Below are positions 1 through 9,212 of a DNA stretch of 35,666 bases, in pieces. The notes below the pieces were generated by a model that had not been told where the DNA came from, ran no database searches, and worked only from the letters and a program-made list of their open reading frames with translations. The DNA lies in NCBI GenBank assembly GCA_005777805.1, contig SXLG01000191.1, positions 1-35,666 on the forward strand, written 5' to 3'. The stretch comes from Pseudomonadota bacterium (GTDB taxonomy: Bacteria; Desulfobacterota; Binatia; UBA12015). Numbering within the stretch: the stretch's first letter is position 1; the number at the start of each line of letters is the position of its first letter. A program made the translations under genes and the position numbers.

Positions 1-108
1 AGGCAGGTTGGCAATACGATCCTTTTCCCACTGCGTCCGCACCCGCGCCAACTGCACCTCCAGCGCCGGAATCAGCGAAACCGGCAACACCGTGCGCCGG
101 TCTTTGAG
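1..108 (-). CDS. Internal fragment of an integron-type tyrosine recombinase (IntI-like), probably foreign to this contig
   Basis: Minus-strand frame reads [36 protein letters not shown], open to the window edge; resembles the K-D-R-x-T-x-L-P segment of integron integrases. No start codon; abuts prfC-like sequence near 105-108. Confidence 0.65.
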
Positions 109-218
109 AGCAGGATCTTCGCGGTCAGCGTGGTCTTGCCCGCGTCGGGGTGCGAGATGATCGCGAACGTACGGCGCCGTGCTGACTCGCGGGCAATTCT
201 CTCGGGCGGGTTCTCCAT
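106..218 (-). CDS. prfC: Peptide chain release factor 3 N-terminus (truncated)
   Basis: [39 protein letters not shown]3-type P-loop GTPase start; homology breaks after KILL at about position 108. Confidence 0.75.
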
Positions 219-424
219 GGTCGGAGCGAGCGGCCATAGCGGACGGCCGGCGTGCGACAAGAGGGGTGGCAGAGCGGCGACAAGAGCGGCGGCGGCAGCC
301 TCCTTCCGGGGCTCGCGCGGGTTCTCGTCGAGGCCGCGAACCTCGTCGGGGCAGGCCTGGAGCGGTGGGCCCCGTTTGGGCGACCGGCGAGGTCTGCTAG
401 CTTCGGGGCCAGCGGAGAACCACC

Positions 425-1177
425 ATGTCGGGACATTCCAAGTGGAGCACCATAAAGCATAAGAAAGCCGCGAAGGATGCCAAGCGCGGCAAGCTCTTCA
501 CCAAGCTGATCCGCGAGATCACGGTCGCCGCCCGGATGGGCGGTAGTGGCGATCCCGACTTCAACCCAAGGCTGCGACTTGCGGTCGCCAGCGCACGCGC
601 GCAGAGCATGCCGGCGGACAACATCGACCGGGCGATCCGCAAGGGCATCGGCGAGGGCGTCGGCGCGATCTTCGAGGAGGCGAGCTACGAGGGCTACGGA
701 CCGGGCGGGGTTGCGATTCTCGTGAGCGTGCTCACCGACAACCGCAACCGCACGGTGGCCGAGATCCGCAACGCCTTCGGCAAGAACGGTGGACATCTCG
801 GCGAGTCGGGCTGCGTAAACTATCTGTTCAATCATCGCGGAGTGATCCTGGTCGAGCGGGACGCCGCCGACGAAGAGTGCCTGATGGAAATGGCGCTGGA
901 GGCAGGGGCTCTGGATGTCGCCGAATCCCCCGAGGGGTTCGAGATCACGACCGCCCCCGAGGCTTTGCTGGGCGTGCGCGAGGCTCTGGAGCGAGCTCTG
1001 GTGGTGATGGCGAGTGCCGAGTTGACGCACGTACCGATGACGACGATCAGCGTCCCGGCCGAGGCGGCCGGACAGCTTGCCGCGCTGATTGACCTCTTGG
1101 AGGACAACGACGACGTCCAGAGTGTCGTTTCCAATGCGGTATTTGCCGAGGAGGCCGTGCGGCGCGCGGCCTCTTAG
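425..1177 (+). CDS. yebC: YebC/PmpR family transcriptional regulator
   Basis: [32 protein letters not shown] signature and full-length 250 aa. Confidence 0.96.
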   Translation: MSGHSKWSTIKHKKAAKDAKRGKLFTKLIREITVAARMGGSGDPDFNPRLRLAVASARAQSMPADNIDRAIRKGIGEGVGAIFEEASYEGYGPGGVAILVSVLTDNRNRTVAEIRNAFGKNGGHLGESGCVNYLFNHRGVILVERDAADEECLMEMALEAGALDVAESPEGFEITTAPEALLGVREALERALVVMASAELTHVPMTTISVPAEAAGQLAALIDLLEDNDDVQSVVSNAVFAEEAVRRAAS

Positions 1178-1236
1178 GACTTCTCCGGTCCGTGGCGCAG
1201 GTGAGCGACCGGGGGCCCGGTAGCGAGGGAGAGCGG

Positions 1237-1866
1237 ATGCGGGTTTTCGGGATCGATCCCGGATCGCGGCTGGTGGGCTGGGCGGTCGTCGAGGGCAGCA
1301 CGCCGACGCGCGTGGCGGTGCTGGCGAGTGGTGTCGAGCGCCTTGGCGTCGGCTCTTCGGCGGTGCGCCTGGGGCGTCTGGCCGAGCGGCTCGGGGCCCA
1401 TCTCGAGCAGTGGCAGCCCGAGGAGGTCGCGCTCGAGCGGGCCTTCGTCGGGGCCAACGTCGGCAGCGCTCTCCGGCTCGGCGAGGCGCGCGGTGTCGTG
1501 CTGGCGCTCGCCGGCCTGCGTGGACTCCGCGTCACGGACTATTCTCCGGCGACGGTAAAACTTGCGGTTGCAGGCCACGGCCGGGCCTCCAAGGACGAGG
1601 TCGCGACCGGCGTGGCGCGCCTGGTGGGGGGTATTCGCACCGGCGGCGACGAGACTGACGCGCTTGCGGTGGCGCTCTGCCATCTCGCGCACGCGGGCTT
1701 CCAGTCCCGCGTCGCGCAAGCGCTGGGCGCGCGCCCGCGCAGCACCGGACGGCGGGCGGCAACCGCCGCGGCTCCGGTGGAGGCGCGGGCAGCGACGTCA
1801 CCGCGCGCTTTGCTGGCGGCGCTGAGTCGGCAGGGTGCGCCGCGGATAAGGGTGGTGCGCCGGTGA
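1237..1866 (+). CDS. ruvC: Crossover junction endodeoxyribonuclease RuvC
   Basis: MRVFGIDPGSRLVGWAVVEG; catalytic-type acidic motifs (FGIDPG, ALERAF, DETDALAVALCH); followed by ruvA and ruvB. Start chosen at internal ATG 1237. Confidence 0.95.
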   Translation: MRVFGIDPGSRLVGWAVVEGSTPTRVAVLASGVERLGVGSSAVRLGRLAERLGAHLEQWQPEEVALERAFVGANVGSALRLGEARGVVLALAGLRGLRVTDYSPATVKLAVAGHGRASKDEVATGVARLVGGIRTGGDETDALAVALCHLAHAGFQSRVAQALGARPRSTGRRAATAAAPVEARAATSPRALLAALSRQGAPRIRVVRR

Positions 1867-1879
1867 GCGGGGCGCGACC

Positions 1880-2479
1880 GTGATCGGTGGCTTGCGTGGC
1901 CAGCTTGGGCGCAAGAAGCCGGGCGAGATCCTCGTCGACGTCGGCGGGGTGTTCTATCAGGTGCAGGTCTCGTTGCAGGCGTACGCCAGTTTGCCCGCCG
2001 AGGGCTGTGCGGTGACGCTCGACGTCGTGACCGAGGTGCGGGAAGATGCCTTCGTGCTCTTTGGCTTCCTCGATGAGCGTGAGAAGACGCTCTTTGGCTG
2101 GCTGCGCGGGGTCAGCGGCGTCGGCCCAAAACTTGCGCTTGCGGTGCTCTCGGGGATGCCGGTCGAGGAAACCCTGGCCGCGCTTGCCGGCGGAGACGCG
2201 GTACGGCTGACCACGATTCCCGGACTCGGTCGCAAGACCTCCGAGCGGCTGATCCTCGAGCTGCGCGAACGCGCCGTCAAGGGGATCGACGGCGCGCCTG
2301 CGCGTGGCGGCGCGACGGCTCCCGGTGCCGCGGTGCGCGAGCGCGACGAGGAGGTCCTCTCCGCGTTGGTCAACCTGGGCTACAAGCGCACCGAGGCCGA
2401 ACGCGCGTTGCGCTCTGTCGCGGCCGATGTGCCGCTCGAAGATGCGCTGCGCTCTGTCCTGCGGAGGTTTGCTCGATGA
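1880..2479 (+). CDS. ruvA: Holliday junction branch migration protein RuvA
   Basis: MIGGLRGQL...; [15 protein letters not shown] and [17 protein letters not shown] helix-hairpin-helix motifs. Confidence 0.96.
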   Translation: MIGGLRGQLGRKKPGEILVDVGGVFYQVQVSLQAYASLPAEGCAVTLDVVTEVREDAFVLFGFLDEREKTLFGWLRGVSGVGPKLALAVLSGMPVEETLAALAGGDAVRLTTIPGLGRKTSERLILELRERAVKGIDGAPARGGATAPGAAVRERDEEVLSALVNLGYKRTEAERALRSVAADVPLEDALRSVLRRFAR

Positions 2480-3510
2480 CGGCAGATCGTCCGCGCTCAC
2501 CCGCCGAGGCCCGCGAGGACGAGGCGGGCTTCGACGCCAGCCTGCGCCCGGCACGGCTCGTCGATTACGTTGGTCAGGACGAAATTCGCAACCGCCTCGG
2601 CATCGCCATCCGTGCGGCGCGGGAGCGGGGCGAACCGCTCGACCACATCCTGCTCTGCGGGCCGCCCGGCCTTGGCAAGACCTCCCTGGCGCAGATCGTC
2701 GCGCGGGAGATGGGTGTTGCCTGCCGCCGCACGCAGGGGCCGGCGATCGAGCGCGGCGGTGATCTCGCGGCGATTCTCTCCGACCTCGACCAGGGCGATG
2801 TGCTCTTTATCGACGAAATCCATGGCCTACCGCGCAAGGTGGAGGAGGTCCTCTATCCGGCTATGGAGGACTTCGAGCTCGACCTGGTGGTCGGGCAGGG
2901 GCCGAGCGCGCGGAGCCTCCGGCTGGCCCTCAAGCCCTTCACGCTGGTGGCGGCGACGACCCGGGCCGGAATGCTGAACGCCCCACTCCGCGACCGCTTT
3001 GGTTCGACTTTCCGTCTCGAATTCTATCGGGTCGAGGATCTCGAGCGCATCATCCTGCGCTCGGCCGGCATTCTAGGTATCGCGCTGGCACCCGAGGGGG
3101 CGCGCGAGGTGGCCACCCGCTCGCGCGGCACGCCGCGGATCGCCAACCGTCATCTGAAATGGCTACGCGACTGGGCGCAGGTGCACTCGCCCGGTGAGGA
3201 AGTCGGGGTTGTGCAGGCGGCGGCTGCGCTCGAGCTGCACCAGGTCGATCCGGCCGGCCTCGAACCGATGGATCGGGCGATCCTGGCGGCGGTGCTCGAC
3301 CGATTCGGTGGTGGTCCGGTGGGTGTCGAGAGCCTGGCCGCGCTGCTCGGTGAGGAACCCGAGACCGTGGCCTCGGTCTACGAGCCCTACCTCGTGCAAT
3401 CGGGCTACCTCGAGAGAACGCCGCGCGGCCGGATGGCCACGGATCTGGCCTGGCGCCATCTGGGTCGGCAGCGCGGTCTGGACGTGGTGCGCCAGGGCCG
3501 GCTCCTGTAG
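2476..3510 (+). CDS. ruvB: Holliday junction DNA helicase RuvB
   Basis: [36 protein letters not shown] Walker [10 protein letters not shown] Walker B; 4-bp ATGA overlap with ruvA. Confidence 0.97.
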   Translation: MTADRPRSPAEAREDEAGFDASLRPARLVDYVGQDEIRNRLGIAIRAARERGEPLDHILLCGPPGLGKTSLAQIVAREMGVACRRTQGPAIERGGDLAAILSDLDQGDVLFIDEIHGLPRKVEEVLYPAMEDFELDLVVGQGPSARSLRLALKPFTLVAATTRAGMLNAPLRDRFGSTFRLEFYRVEDLERIILRSAGILGIALAPEGAREVATRSRGTPRIANRHLKWLRDWAQVHSPGEEVGVVQAAAALELHQVDPAGLEPMDRAILAAVLDRFGGGPVGVESLAALLGEEPETVASVYEPYLVQSGYLERTPRGRMATDLAWRHLGRQRGLDVVRQGRLL

Positions 3511-3520
3511 GAGGTTGTCG

Positions 3521-3739
3521 ATGCCTGAAATGGCGCGGCTGCTGATCGTCGCGGGTGTGGTCTGCCTGCTTCTGGGTGGCGCACTTCTGCTCTGGCAGCG
3601 CGCCGGTGGCACGGGTCTGCCTCGGCTGCCGGGCGATGTCGTGATTGAGCGCGACGGCCTGCGGGTCTGGATCCCGCTCGGCACGAGTCTGGTCGTGAGC
3701 GTTGCGTTCTCGCTCATCGGCTGGCTGCTGCGGCGATGA
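3521..3739 (+). CDS. DUF2905-like small two-helix membrane protein
   Basis: MPEMARLLIVAGVVCLLLGGALLLWQRAGGTGLPRLPGDVVIERDGLRVWIPLGTSLVVSVAFSLIGWLLRR; LPGD motif between two TM segments. Confidence 0.8.
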   Translation: MPEMARLLIVAGVVCLLLGGALLLWQRAGGTGLPRLPGDVVIERDGLRVWIPLGTSLVVSVAFSLIGWLLRR

Positions 3740-6078
3740 GTTCATCGCTCGGGCCGACGGAAGACGCGCCGCTCCAGGCGCACGGGGCGCCACCGCGTGC
3801 GCGGGTCGAAGCCACCCGTTCCACTCGTGCCCCGGAGGTGGGCCGGGGCCCGGCCCGGACGTGGCGCCGTCGCGAGGCGGTGCTGCTCGCCTTCCTGCTC
3901 ATCTTCTCGATCGGGACGTTCCTCTGGTTCACGCGGCTCGACCCCTTTGGGGAGTCGAGCACGGCGCAGAACGTCGCTCTCTTCCTGTTGATCAATATCA
4001 ACATCGTCCTTTCGCTCCTGGCACTCTTCCTCCTCGGGCAGAACCTCGTTCGGATGCTGCTCGAGCGCCGCCGCCGGGTGCTGGGTTCGCATCTGCGCGT
4101 GCGTCTGGTGGCTGCGTTCGTGGCGGTGGCGATCACGCCGGCGGTGTTGCTCTTCGTGGTGGCACGCGGCTTCGTCGATAGCTCGATGGAGTCGTGGTTC
4201 TCGGTGCGCGTCGAGGGCGCGCTGGAGTCCGCGCTCGACATGGCCGAGACCTACTACCGTGAGCAGGAGGCCCGCGGACTCGGCGATGCGCGCTTCCTTG
4301 CCGCATCGCTGGGGCTGCGCGCTCGCGTGCCCGAGGTCGAGTCCAGGATTCTCGAGCGCGAGCGGGTGCGGTTGCGGGCGAGCGCGGTCACGGTTCTCGA
4401 TGCGAGCGGCGAAGTGCTCGGGCGCGGGGTCGAGGACGGACAGCCGGTGGGCGCGGCCGATCCCCCCGCGGCGGCGCTTCTGGAAGGGGCGGGGCGGGAC
4501 GGTGGGGCGAGCACCCGCGTCAGCATTGGGGGCGCCGAATTGCTGCGGACGATCGTCCCGATCGCCGGGCCGGCCGGCACGATCCGCGGCTTCGTGGTCG
4601 TCGATCGAGTGCTGCCCGCGGCGGTAGCCCGGCGGCGCACGGAGATCGAACAAAGTCACCGTGAGTACCGGCAACTCCGACTGCTCCGGCGGCCGCTGAC
4701 CAGCAGCTACGAACTCGCTCTCTTCTTTGTCTCGGTGGCCGTCGTGGTCGGGGGCGTGTGGCTCGGGATCGTGATCGCGCGCAGTCTGGCTGATCCCGTG
4801 CAGCGTCTGGTCGAAGGCACACGCCGGGTCGGCGAGGGGCATCTCGACGAGCGCATTCACGCCTCGAGTGGCTCCGAGGAGATCTCGCTGCTGATCGACG
4901 GCTTCAACCAGATGACCGAACGCCTCGGCGAAGCACGGTCCACCCTGACCGAGCGCACGAGCGCGCTCGAGGCGATTCTCGGTAACATTGCCGGCGGTGT
5001 GATCTCGATCGACAAGCAGGCGAGGATCGAGATCGTCAATCCGGCCGCGCGTCAGTTGCTGGGCATCGACGAGGATGCGATCGGCGTGGTCTTTCGGGAC
5101 TGGCTGACGCGGCCAGAGTTCGCCGTGGTGCGCGATCTTCTCGCCGAGCTCGACCGGCGCGCCCAGGAGGGGCTGCACGACGGCCTGCCGCCGCGGCGGG
5201 TCTCGGTCACGCGCGAGGACGGTGTAGTCGAGCTCGTCGCCACGGGGGTCGTGCTGCGCGACGACGCGGGGAGTGCGATCGGTGCGCTGCTCTTCTTCGA
5301 AGACGTCACCGAGATTCTGGCGGTACAGCGCATGGAGGCGTGGCGGGAGATCGCACGGCGCATCGCTCACGAAATCAAGAACCCGCTCACGCCCATCCAG
5401 TTGAGCGCGCAGCGTTTGCGCAAGCGCTACGCCGCCGAGCTTGGCGGCAGCGTTCTTGACGAGTGCACGCACACCATCATCGAGGAGGTCGAAGTCCTCA
5501 AGAACCTGGTCGCGGAGTTCGCAACCTTTGCTCGCCTGCCCTCGGGGCCTCGCGTGCCGACCGACCTGGGCGAGCTGGTCCGTGAGGCGCTGGTGCTCTT
5601 CCGCGAGTCGAACCCGGCGGTTGAATTCGCCCTCGACGCCGGTCGTGTGCCGGCGCTGGAGCTCGATTCCGCGGGAATCCGACGGGTACTCACGAACCTG
5701 CTGGCCAACGCGGTCGATGCCATCGCGGAACGGAGTCGCTCCACCGGATCGCGCGCGCTTGCGGACGGGAGCGAGGTGGCGAACCCGGAGGCGATGGCCC
5801 CGCGGGGGCATGTGTGGCTGCGCACGGAGTACGAACCGGCCCGTGCGCTGGTCCGGCTCGAGGTGGCCGACGACGGTATCGGCCTGACGCCCGAAGCCCG
5901 CGGGCGGCTCTTCGAGCCCTACTTCTCGACCAAGGCCCAGGGCACGGGCCTCGGGCTTGCCATCGTCTCGGCGACGCTCGCCGATCACCGCGCGTTCATC
6001 CGCGTGCGCGACAACCCGCCGCAGGGCACGCGCTTCCTGATCGAGTTCCCGGTGCGCGAGGCCGACCCGGCATGTTAG
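3736..6078 (+). CDS. NtrY-like sensor histidine kinase (N-terminal TMs, HAMP, PAS, HisKA, HATPase)
   Basis: TM segments near the N-terminus, HAMP-like region, AHEIKNPLTPIQLSAQRLRKRY H-box, LLANAVDAI N-box, STKAQGTGLGLAIV G-box; 4-bp overlap with preceding ORF. Confidence 0.93.
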   Translation: MSSSLGPTEDAPLQAHGAPPRARVEATRSTRAPEVGRGPARTWRRREAVLLAFLLIFSIGTFLWFTRLDPFGESSTAQNVALFLLININIVLSLLALFLLGQNLVRMLLERRRRVLGSHLRVRLVAAFVAVAITPAVLLFVVARGFVDSSMESWFSVRVEGALESALDMAETYYREQEARGLGDARFLAASLGLRARVPEVESRILERERVRLRASAVTVLDASGEVLGRGVEDGQPVGAADPPAAALLEGAGRDGGASTRVSIGGAELLRTIVPIAGPAGTIRGFVVVDRVLPAAVARRRTEIEQSHREYRQLRLLRRPLTSSYELALFFVSVAVVVGGVWLGIVIARSLADPVQRLVEGTRRVGEGHLDERIHASSGSEEISLLIDGFNQMTERLGEARSTLTERTSALEAILGNIAGGVISIDKQARIEIVNPAARQLLGIDEDAIGVVFRDWLTRPEFAVVRDLLAELDRRAQEGLHDGLPPRRVSVTREDGVVELVATGVVLRDDAGSAIGALLFFEDVTEILAVQRMEAWREIARRIAHEIKNPLTPIQLSAQRLRKRYAAELGGSVLDECTHTIIEEVEVLKNLVAEFATFARLPSGPRVPTDLGELVREALVLFRESNPAVEFALDAGRVPALELDSAGIRRVLTNLLANAVDAIAERSRSTGSRALADGSEVANPEAMAPRGHVWLRTEYEPARALVRLEVADDGIGLTPEARGRLFEPYFSTKAQGTGLGLAIVSATLADHRAFIRVRDNPPQGTRFLIEFPVREADPAC

Positions 6079-6088
6079 GAGCGCGGGG

Positions 6089-7351
6089 ATGCCCCGCCGC
6101 GTTCTGGTCGTCGATGACGAGGAGAAGATCCGCGCCACCCTGCGCGGTGTGCTCTCCGACGAGGGTTTCGAGGTCGAGCTCGCCGAGGATGGGCGGCGCG
6201 CGCTCGAGCGGCTGGCGATCGCGCCGCCCGATCTGGTGCTGCTTGATGTCTGGCTGCCCGAGATCGACGGACTCACGTTGCTCGAGCGGCTGCGCGAGGA
6301 CCACCCTACGCTGCCCGTCATCATCATTTGTGGCCACGCCAACATCGAGGCCGCCGTACGCGCGACCCGGCTGGGCGCGGCGGACTTCATCGAGAAGCCG
6401 TTCTCGATCGATGCGCTCCTGGTCTCGATCGACCGTGCGCTGGGCCGTGAGGCCAGCGCCCGTGCTCTCGAACCCGCGCTGCCGCATCGGGTCGAGAGTG
6501 GTGCCGGGGCGGGCGTCGTCCAGCGGACGATTTCGCGTAGTGTGACCGCGGCGGGACAGGGGCTCCATACCGGGATTCGAACCGGCATCATCCTCCATCC
6601 GCTGCCGCCCGGTAGTGGCATCGTATTCCAGAGCTTGTCGTCGGAGAAGACGGTGCCGGCGCACGTCGATTTCGCTGACTCGACCGGATACGCGACGACC
6701 CTCTATCGAGGGGGGTTCGGCGCCAAGACGGTCGAACATCTGCTCGCCGCGGCGAGTGGCTTCGGAATCACGAATCTGCTGGTCAAGATGGAGACCGAGG
6801 TTCCGATCCTCGACGGCTCGGCGCTGCCATTCTGCGAGCTTTTCGCCGGGGCGGGCATCGAGGAGCAGCCGGGGGACCCGGTTGCCGCGTGTCGGATCGA
6901 TCGCCGGCACGAGATCCGTGATGGGGCCAATCAGCTCGTGGTCGAGCCGGCAGAGCACCTCATCGTCGACTACACCCTGGATTATCCCGAGCCGGTCGGC
7001 CGCCAACGCTACGTCTACGAGCACCGCGGGCCGGAGTCGTTTCGCGCCGAGATCGCGCCGGCGCGTACCTTCGGCTTCGTCCACGAGTTCCGGCAGCTCG
7101 CTTCTGTCGGTCTTGCCGCAGGCGGACGACTCGACAACTGCATCCTGATCGGTGAGGACGGCGTGATCAATGGCGAGCTGCGTTTCCCCGACGAGTTCGT
7201 GCGGCACAAGATTCTCGATCTGCTCGGGGACTTCTCTCTGCTTGGCATGCCGCTCGTCGGTCGCGTCACCGCGATCGCGACCGGCCACCGTCACAACGTC
7301 CGCATGGTGCGCGAACTTCTCGCGGATCAGGGGAGGTGCGCCGCGGGTTGA
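6089..7351 (+). CDS. lpxC: Fusion protein: NtrX-like response regulator receiver domain + UDP-3-O-acyl-N-acetylglucosamine deacetylase (LpxC)
   Basis: N-term MPRRVLVVDDEEKIRATL...LVLLDVWLPEIDGL...GHANIEAAVRATRLGAADFIEKPFSID; from about 6521 QRTISRSVTAAGQGLHTG...KTVEHLLAA...ARTFGFVHEF...FVRHKILDLLGDFSLLG...ATGHRHNVRM. One uninterrupted frame. Confidence 0.95.
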   Translation: MPRRVLVVDDEEKIRATLRGVLSDEGFEVELAEDGRRALERLAIAPPDLVLLDVWLPEIDGLTLLERLREDHPTLPVIIICGHANIEAAVRATRLGAADFIEKPFSIDALLVSIDRALGREASARALEPALPHRVESGAGAGVVQRTISRSVTAAGQGLHTGIRTGIILHPLPPGSGIVFQSLSSEKTVPAHVDFADSTGYATTLYRGGFGAKTVEHLLAAASGFGITNLLVKMETEVPILDGSALPFCELFAGAGIEEQPGDPVAACRIDRRHEIRDGANQLVVEPAEHLIVDYTLDYPEPVGRQRYVYEHRGPESFRAEIAPARTFGFVHEFRQLASVGLAAGGRLDNCILIGEDGVINGELRFPDEFVRHKILDLLGDFSLLGMPLVGRVTAIATGHRHNVRMVRELLADQGRCAAG

Positions 7352-7648
7352 CCGCCGGCCGCTGAACTCTGGATGCGCTGCGGCGCGTCAAGTTTCCGGG
7401 GCAGCGCGCAGCGGCAATTCGAGGCGAGCCCGAGCGGGCCAGCCCGGAGCGTGTCGCCGGCCTCTCGCTTGGGGAGCACGACGGCCCCCGGCCGACTTGA
7501 TGCAGTGCGGCGGTCTTTTGGGTTCCTCTCACTGCCTGGGATGAACGGCCGCGTACTCGCTTGATCGTCTCCCTGCACTCGCCCTAGGAAGGAGGCCGGC
7601 GTAATCTCGCGCCGCCTCCGCCTCGCGCGGGAAGGGAGTCCCCGAATC

Positions 7649-8236
7649 ATGCGTCTCGATCATCAGAGGTTCTGGCCGATCCTTGGGATTGCCATCTTGG
7701 CCAGCTCATCGCCGGCTCTTGCGGGTGGCGACAAGATGTCGCTCTCGTTCACCAACCATGTGACGCCCGGCACCGACGGCACGCCGTTCAAGAATTGCAC
7801 CAGCACGGGAGCCTATAAATCCTCTGGTACGCAGATCCAGATCCAGTTGAAGGGTTTGGTCGGTCTCACCGATACCGATGGCATCATCTGCACGGATGAC
7901 GACTTCATCTGTGTCACGCACACCGAAACCAACGGGGTCTTGTTCACGGGCCCGTCGACCGTGATCTTCCGCGCCGAGGTGAAGAAAGGGCAGCTCAAGG
8001 TCAAGCATGATCTATGCGCGGAGAATGCTGCGACTTGCCTGCCCATCCCGCTTTCATCGGTCGCACTTGATGCGAAGTGCTTCGGCCCCGATCCCGATTT
8101 CGACGAGACCAATGGTGGAACGCTCACCGCGCTTGGCATGACGAACCCATGCGACTTCATCGTGCCCGGGGCCAAGCTCGAGCCGTCCAGTACTGAGATC
8201 GCTCGCACCGGCACGACGAGCGGCTGCCCGGAGTAG
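7649..8236 (+). CDS. Secreted hypothetical protein
   Basis: N-terminal signal peptide MRLDHQRFWPILGIAILASSSPALAG; Cys-containing mature region; no family recognised. Confidence 0.65.
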   Translation: MRLDHQRFWPILGIAILASSSPALAGGDKMSLSFTNHVTPGTDGTPFKNCTSTGAYKSSGTQIQIQLKGLVGLTDTDGIICTDDDFICVTHTETNGVLFTGPSTVIFRAEVKKGQLKVKHDLCAENAATCLPIPLSSVALDAKCFGPDPDFDETNGGTLTALGMTNPCDFIVPGAKLEPSSTEIARTGTTSGCPE

Positions 8237-8249
8237 GCCCCAAGGCCTC

Positions 8250-8306
8250 GCTACGAGGTTGTGCCGGCCGCGCGCCCGACGCGCGCGGCTGGCGCAACCT
8301 CGTAGC
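8250..8306. terminator. Bidirectional intrinsic-terminator-like hairpin between convergent genes
   Basis: gctacgaggttgtgccggccgcgcg - cccgacg - cgcgcggctggcgcaacctcgtagc: 25-bp stem whose two mismatches are G-U wobbles, 7-nt loop. Confidence 0.75.
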
Positions 8307-8357
8307 CGAGCTTCGTCGATGGAGGCGCCCGCCGAATCCCGACTCGGCGACGGCGCC

Positions 8358-9020
8358 TCAGGGCCGAGCCAGAGCGGCAAGCACCAGGTCGAGGCGATCG
8401 TTGCCGAAGTACATATCGCTCCCGTCGACGAAAAAGGTCGGCGAGCCGAAGCCGCCACGTGCAATCAGCTCATCGGTGTTGCCCCGCAGGCGGGCCTTGC
8501 ACGCAGGCTCCTCGATCTCCCCGAGCAGGGCTTCGGGCTCGAGGCCGAGGCGCAATGCGACGCCTGCGAGAACCTCGCGCTGCGAGATGTCCTCGAGTTC
8601 GCCCCAGTAGGTCTCGAAGATGGCACGCACCCACTCGGTCAGGCGGCCGTGCCGCTCGGCGACGAAGCAGGCCCGCATGGCGCGCACGCTGTTGACCGGG
8701 AAGACCGCCGGCTGGCCGATGCGCAGGCCGCAGAAACGTGCCCAGTCGGCGAGATCCTTGACGTAGTAGCGGGCCTTGCGCGCAGCCCCGCTCGCCTCGG
8801 CAGGGCCAGCGGCGTTGCCGAGGGCGGCCGTCATGCGCGCCCGGTGCTCGTAGAGCCCCCGGTTCACGGCGTTGAACACGCCGCCGACCAGGATCGGTCG
8901 CCACGCGATGGCGCAGCCGGTCTCGGCAATCACGGCCTGCACCCGATGGAACGCGAGGTAGGTCCATGGGCTCGAGCAATCGAAGAACATTTCGAGGCGG
9001 CGCGGCGGCGGTGGACTCAT
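8358..9020 (-). CDS. 2-hydroxychromene-2-carboxylate isomerase / DsbA-family thioredoxin-fold oxidoreductase
   Basis: MSPPPPRRLEMFFDCSSPWTYLAFHRVQAVIAETGCAIAWRPILVGGVFNAVN; typical HCCA isomerase N-terminus and C-term FGSPTFFVDGSDMYFGNDRLD. Confidence 0.88.
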   Translation of the reverse strand: MSPPPPRRLEMFFDCSSPWTYLAFHRVQAVIAETGCAIAWRPILVGGVFNAVNRGLYEHRARMTAALGNAAGPAEASGAARKARYYVKDLADWARFCGLRIGQPAVFPVNSVRAMRACFVAERHGRLTEWVRAIFETYWGELEDISQREVLAGVALRLGLEPEALLGEIEEPACKARLRGNTDELIARGGFGSPTFFVDGSDMYFGNDRLDLVLAALARP

Positions 9021-9212
9021 CCGTTCGACGCTAGCACGGGTCGATCGGCCACCGGGAGCACTTGGCGGCAGCACGGCACGGTGGTGTTGATCGGCGCGCC
9101 GTAGCGGCGCCGAGATTGCGGGGCGCCGCGTGCCTCACGTCTTCGCGCCGGACGAGAGCCGAGGCACGGTCGCCCGGCACCAGGGTAGCCGGACGATCGC
9201 GCCTCGATCCGA

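Noticed and set aside
1-108. A genuine integron in the window
   Set aside because: Only about 35 codons of integrase at the edge, no attI/attC or gene cassettes visible, and the join cuts both genes mid-protein; artefact is more likely.
3742-6621. 959-aa minus-strand ORF opposite the histidine kinase and LpxC fusion
   Set aside because: Antisense shadow ORF expected in very high-GC DNA; composition rich in R/P/H/A with no recognisable domain, and the plus-strand genes have clear motifs.
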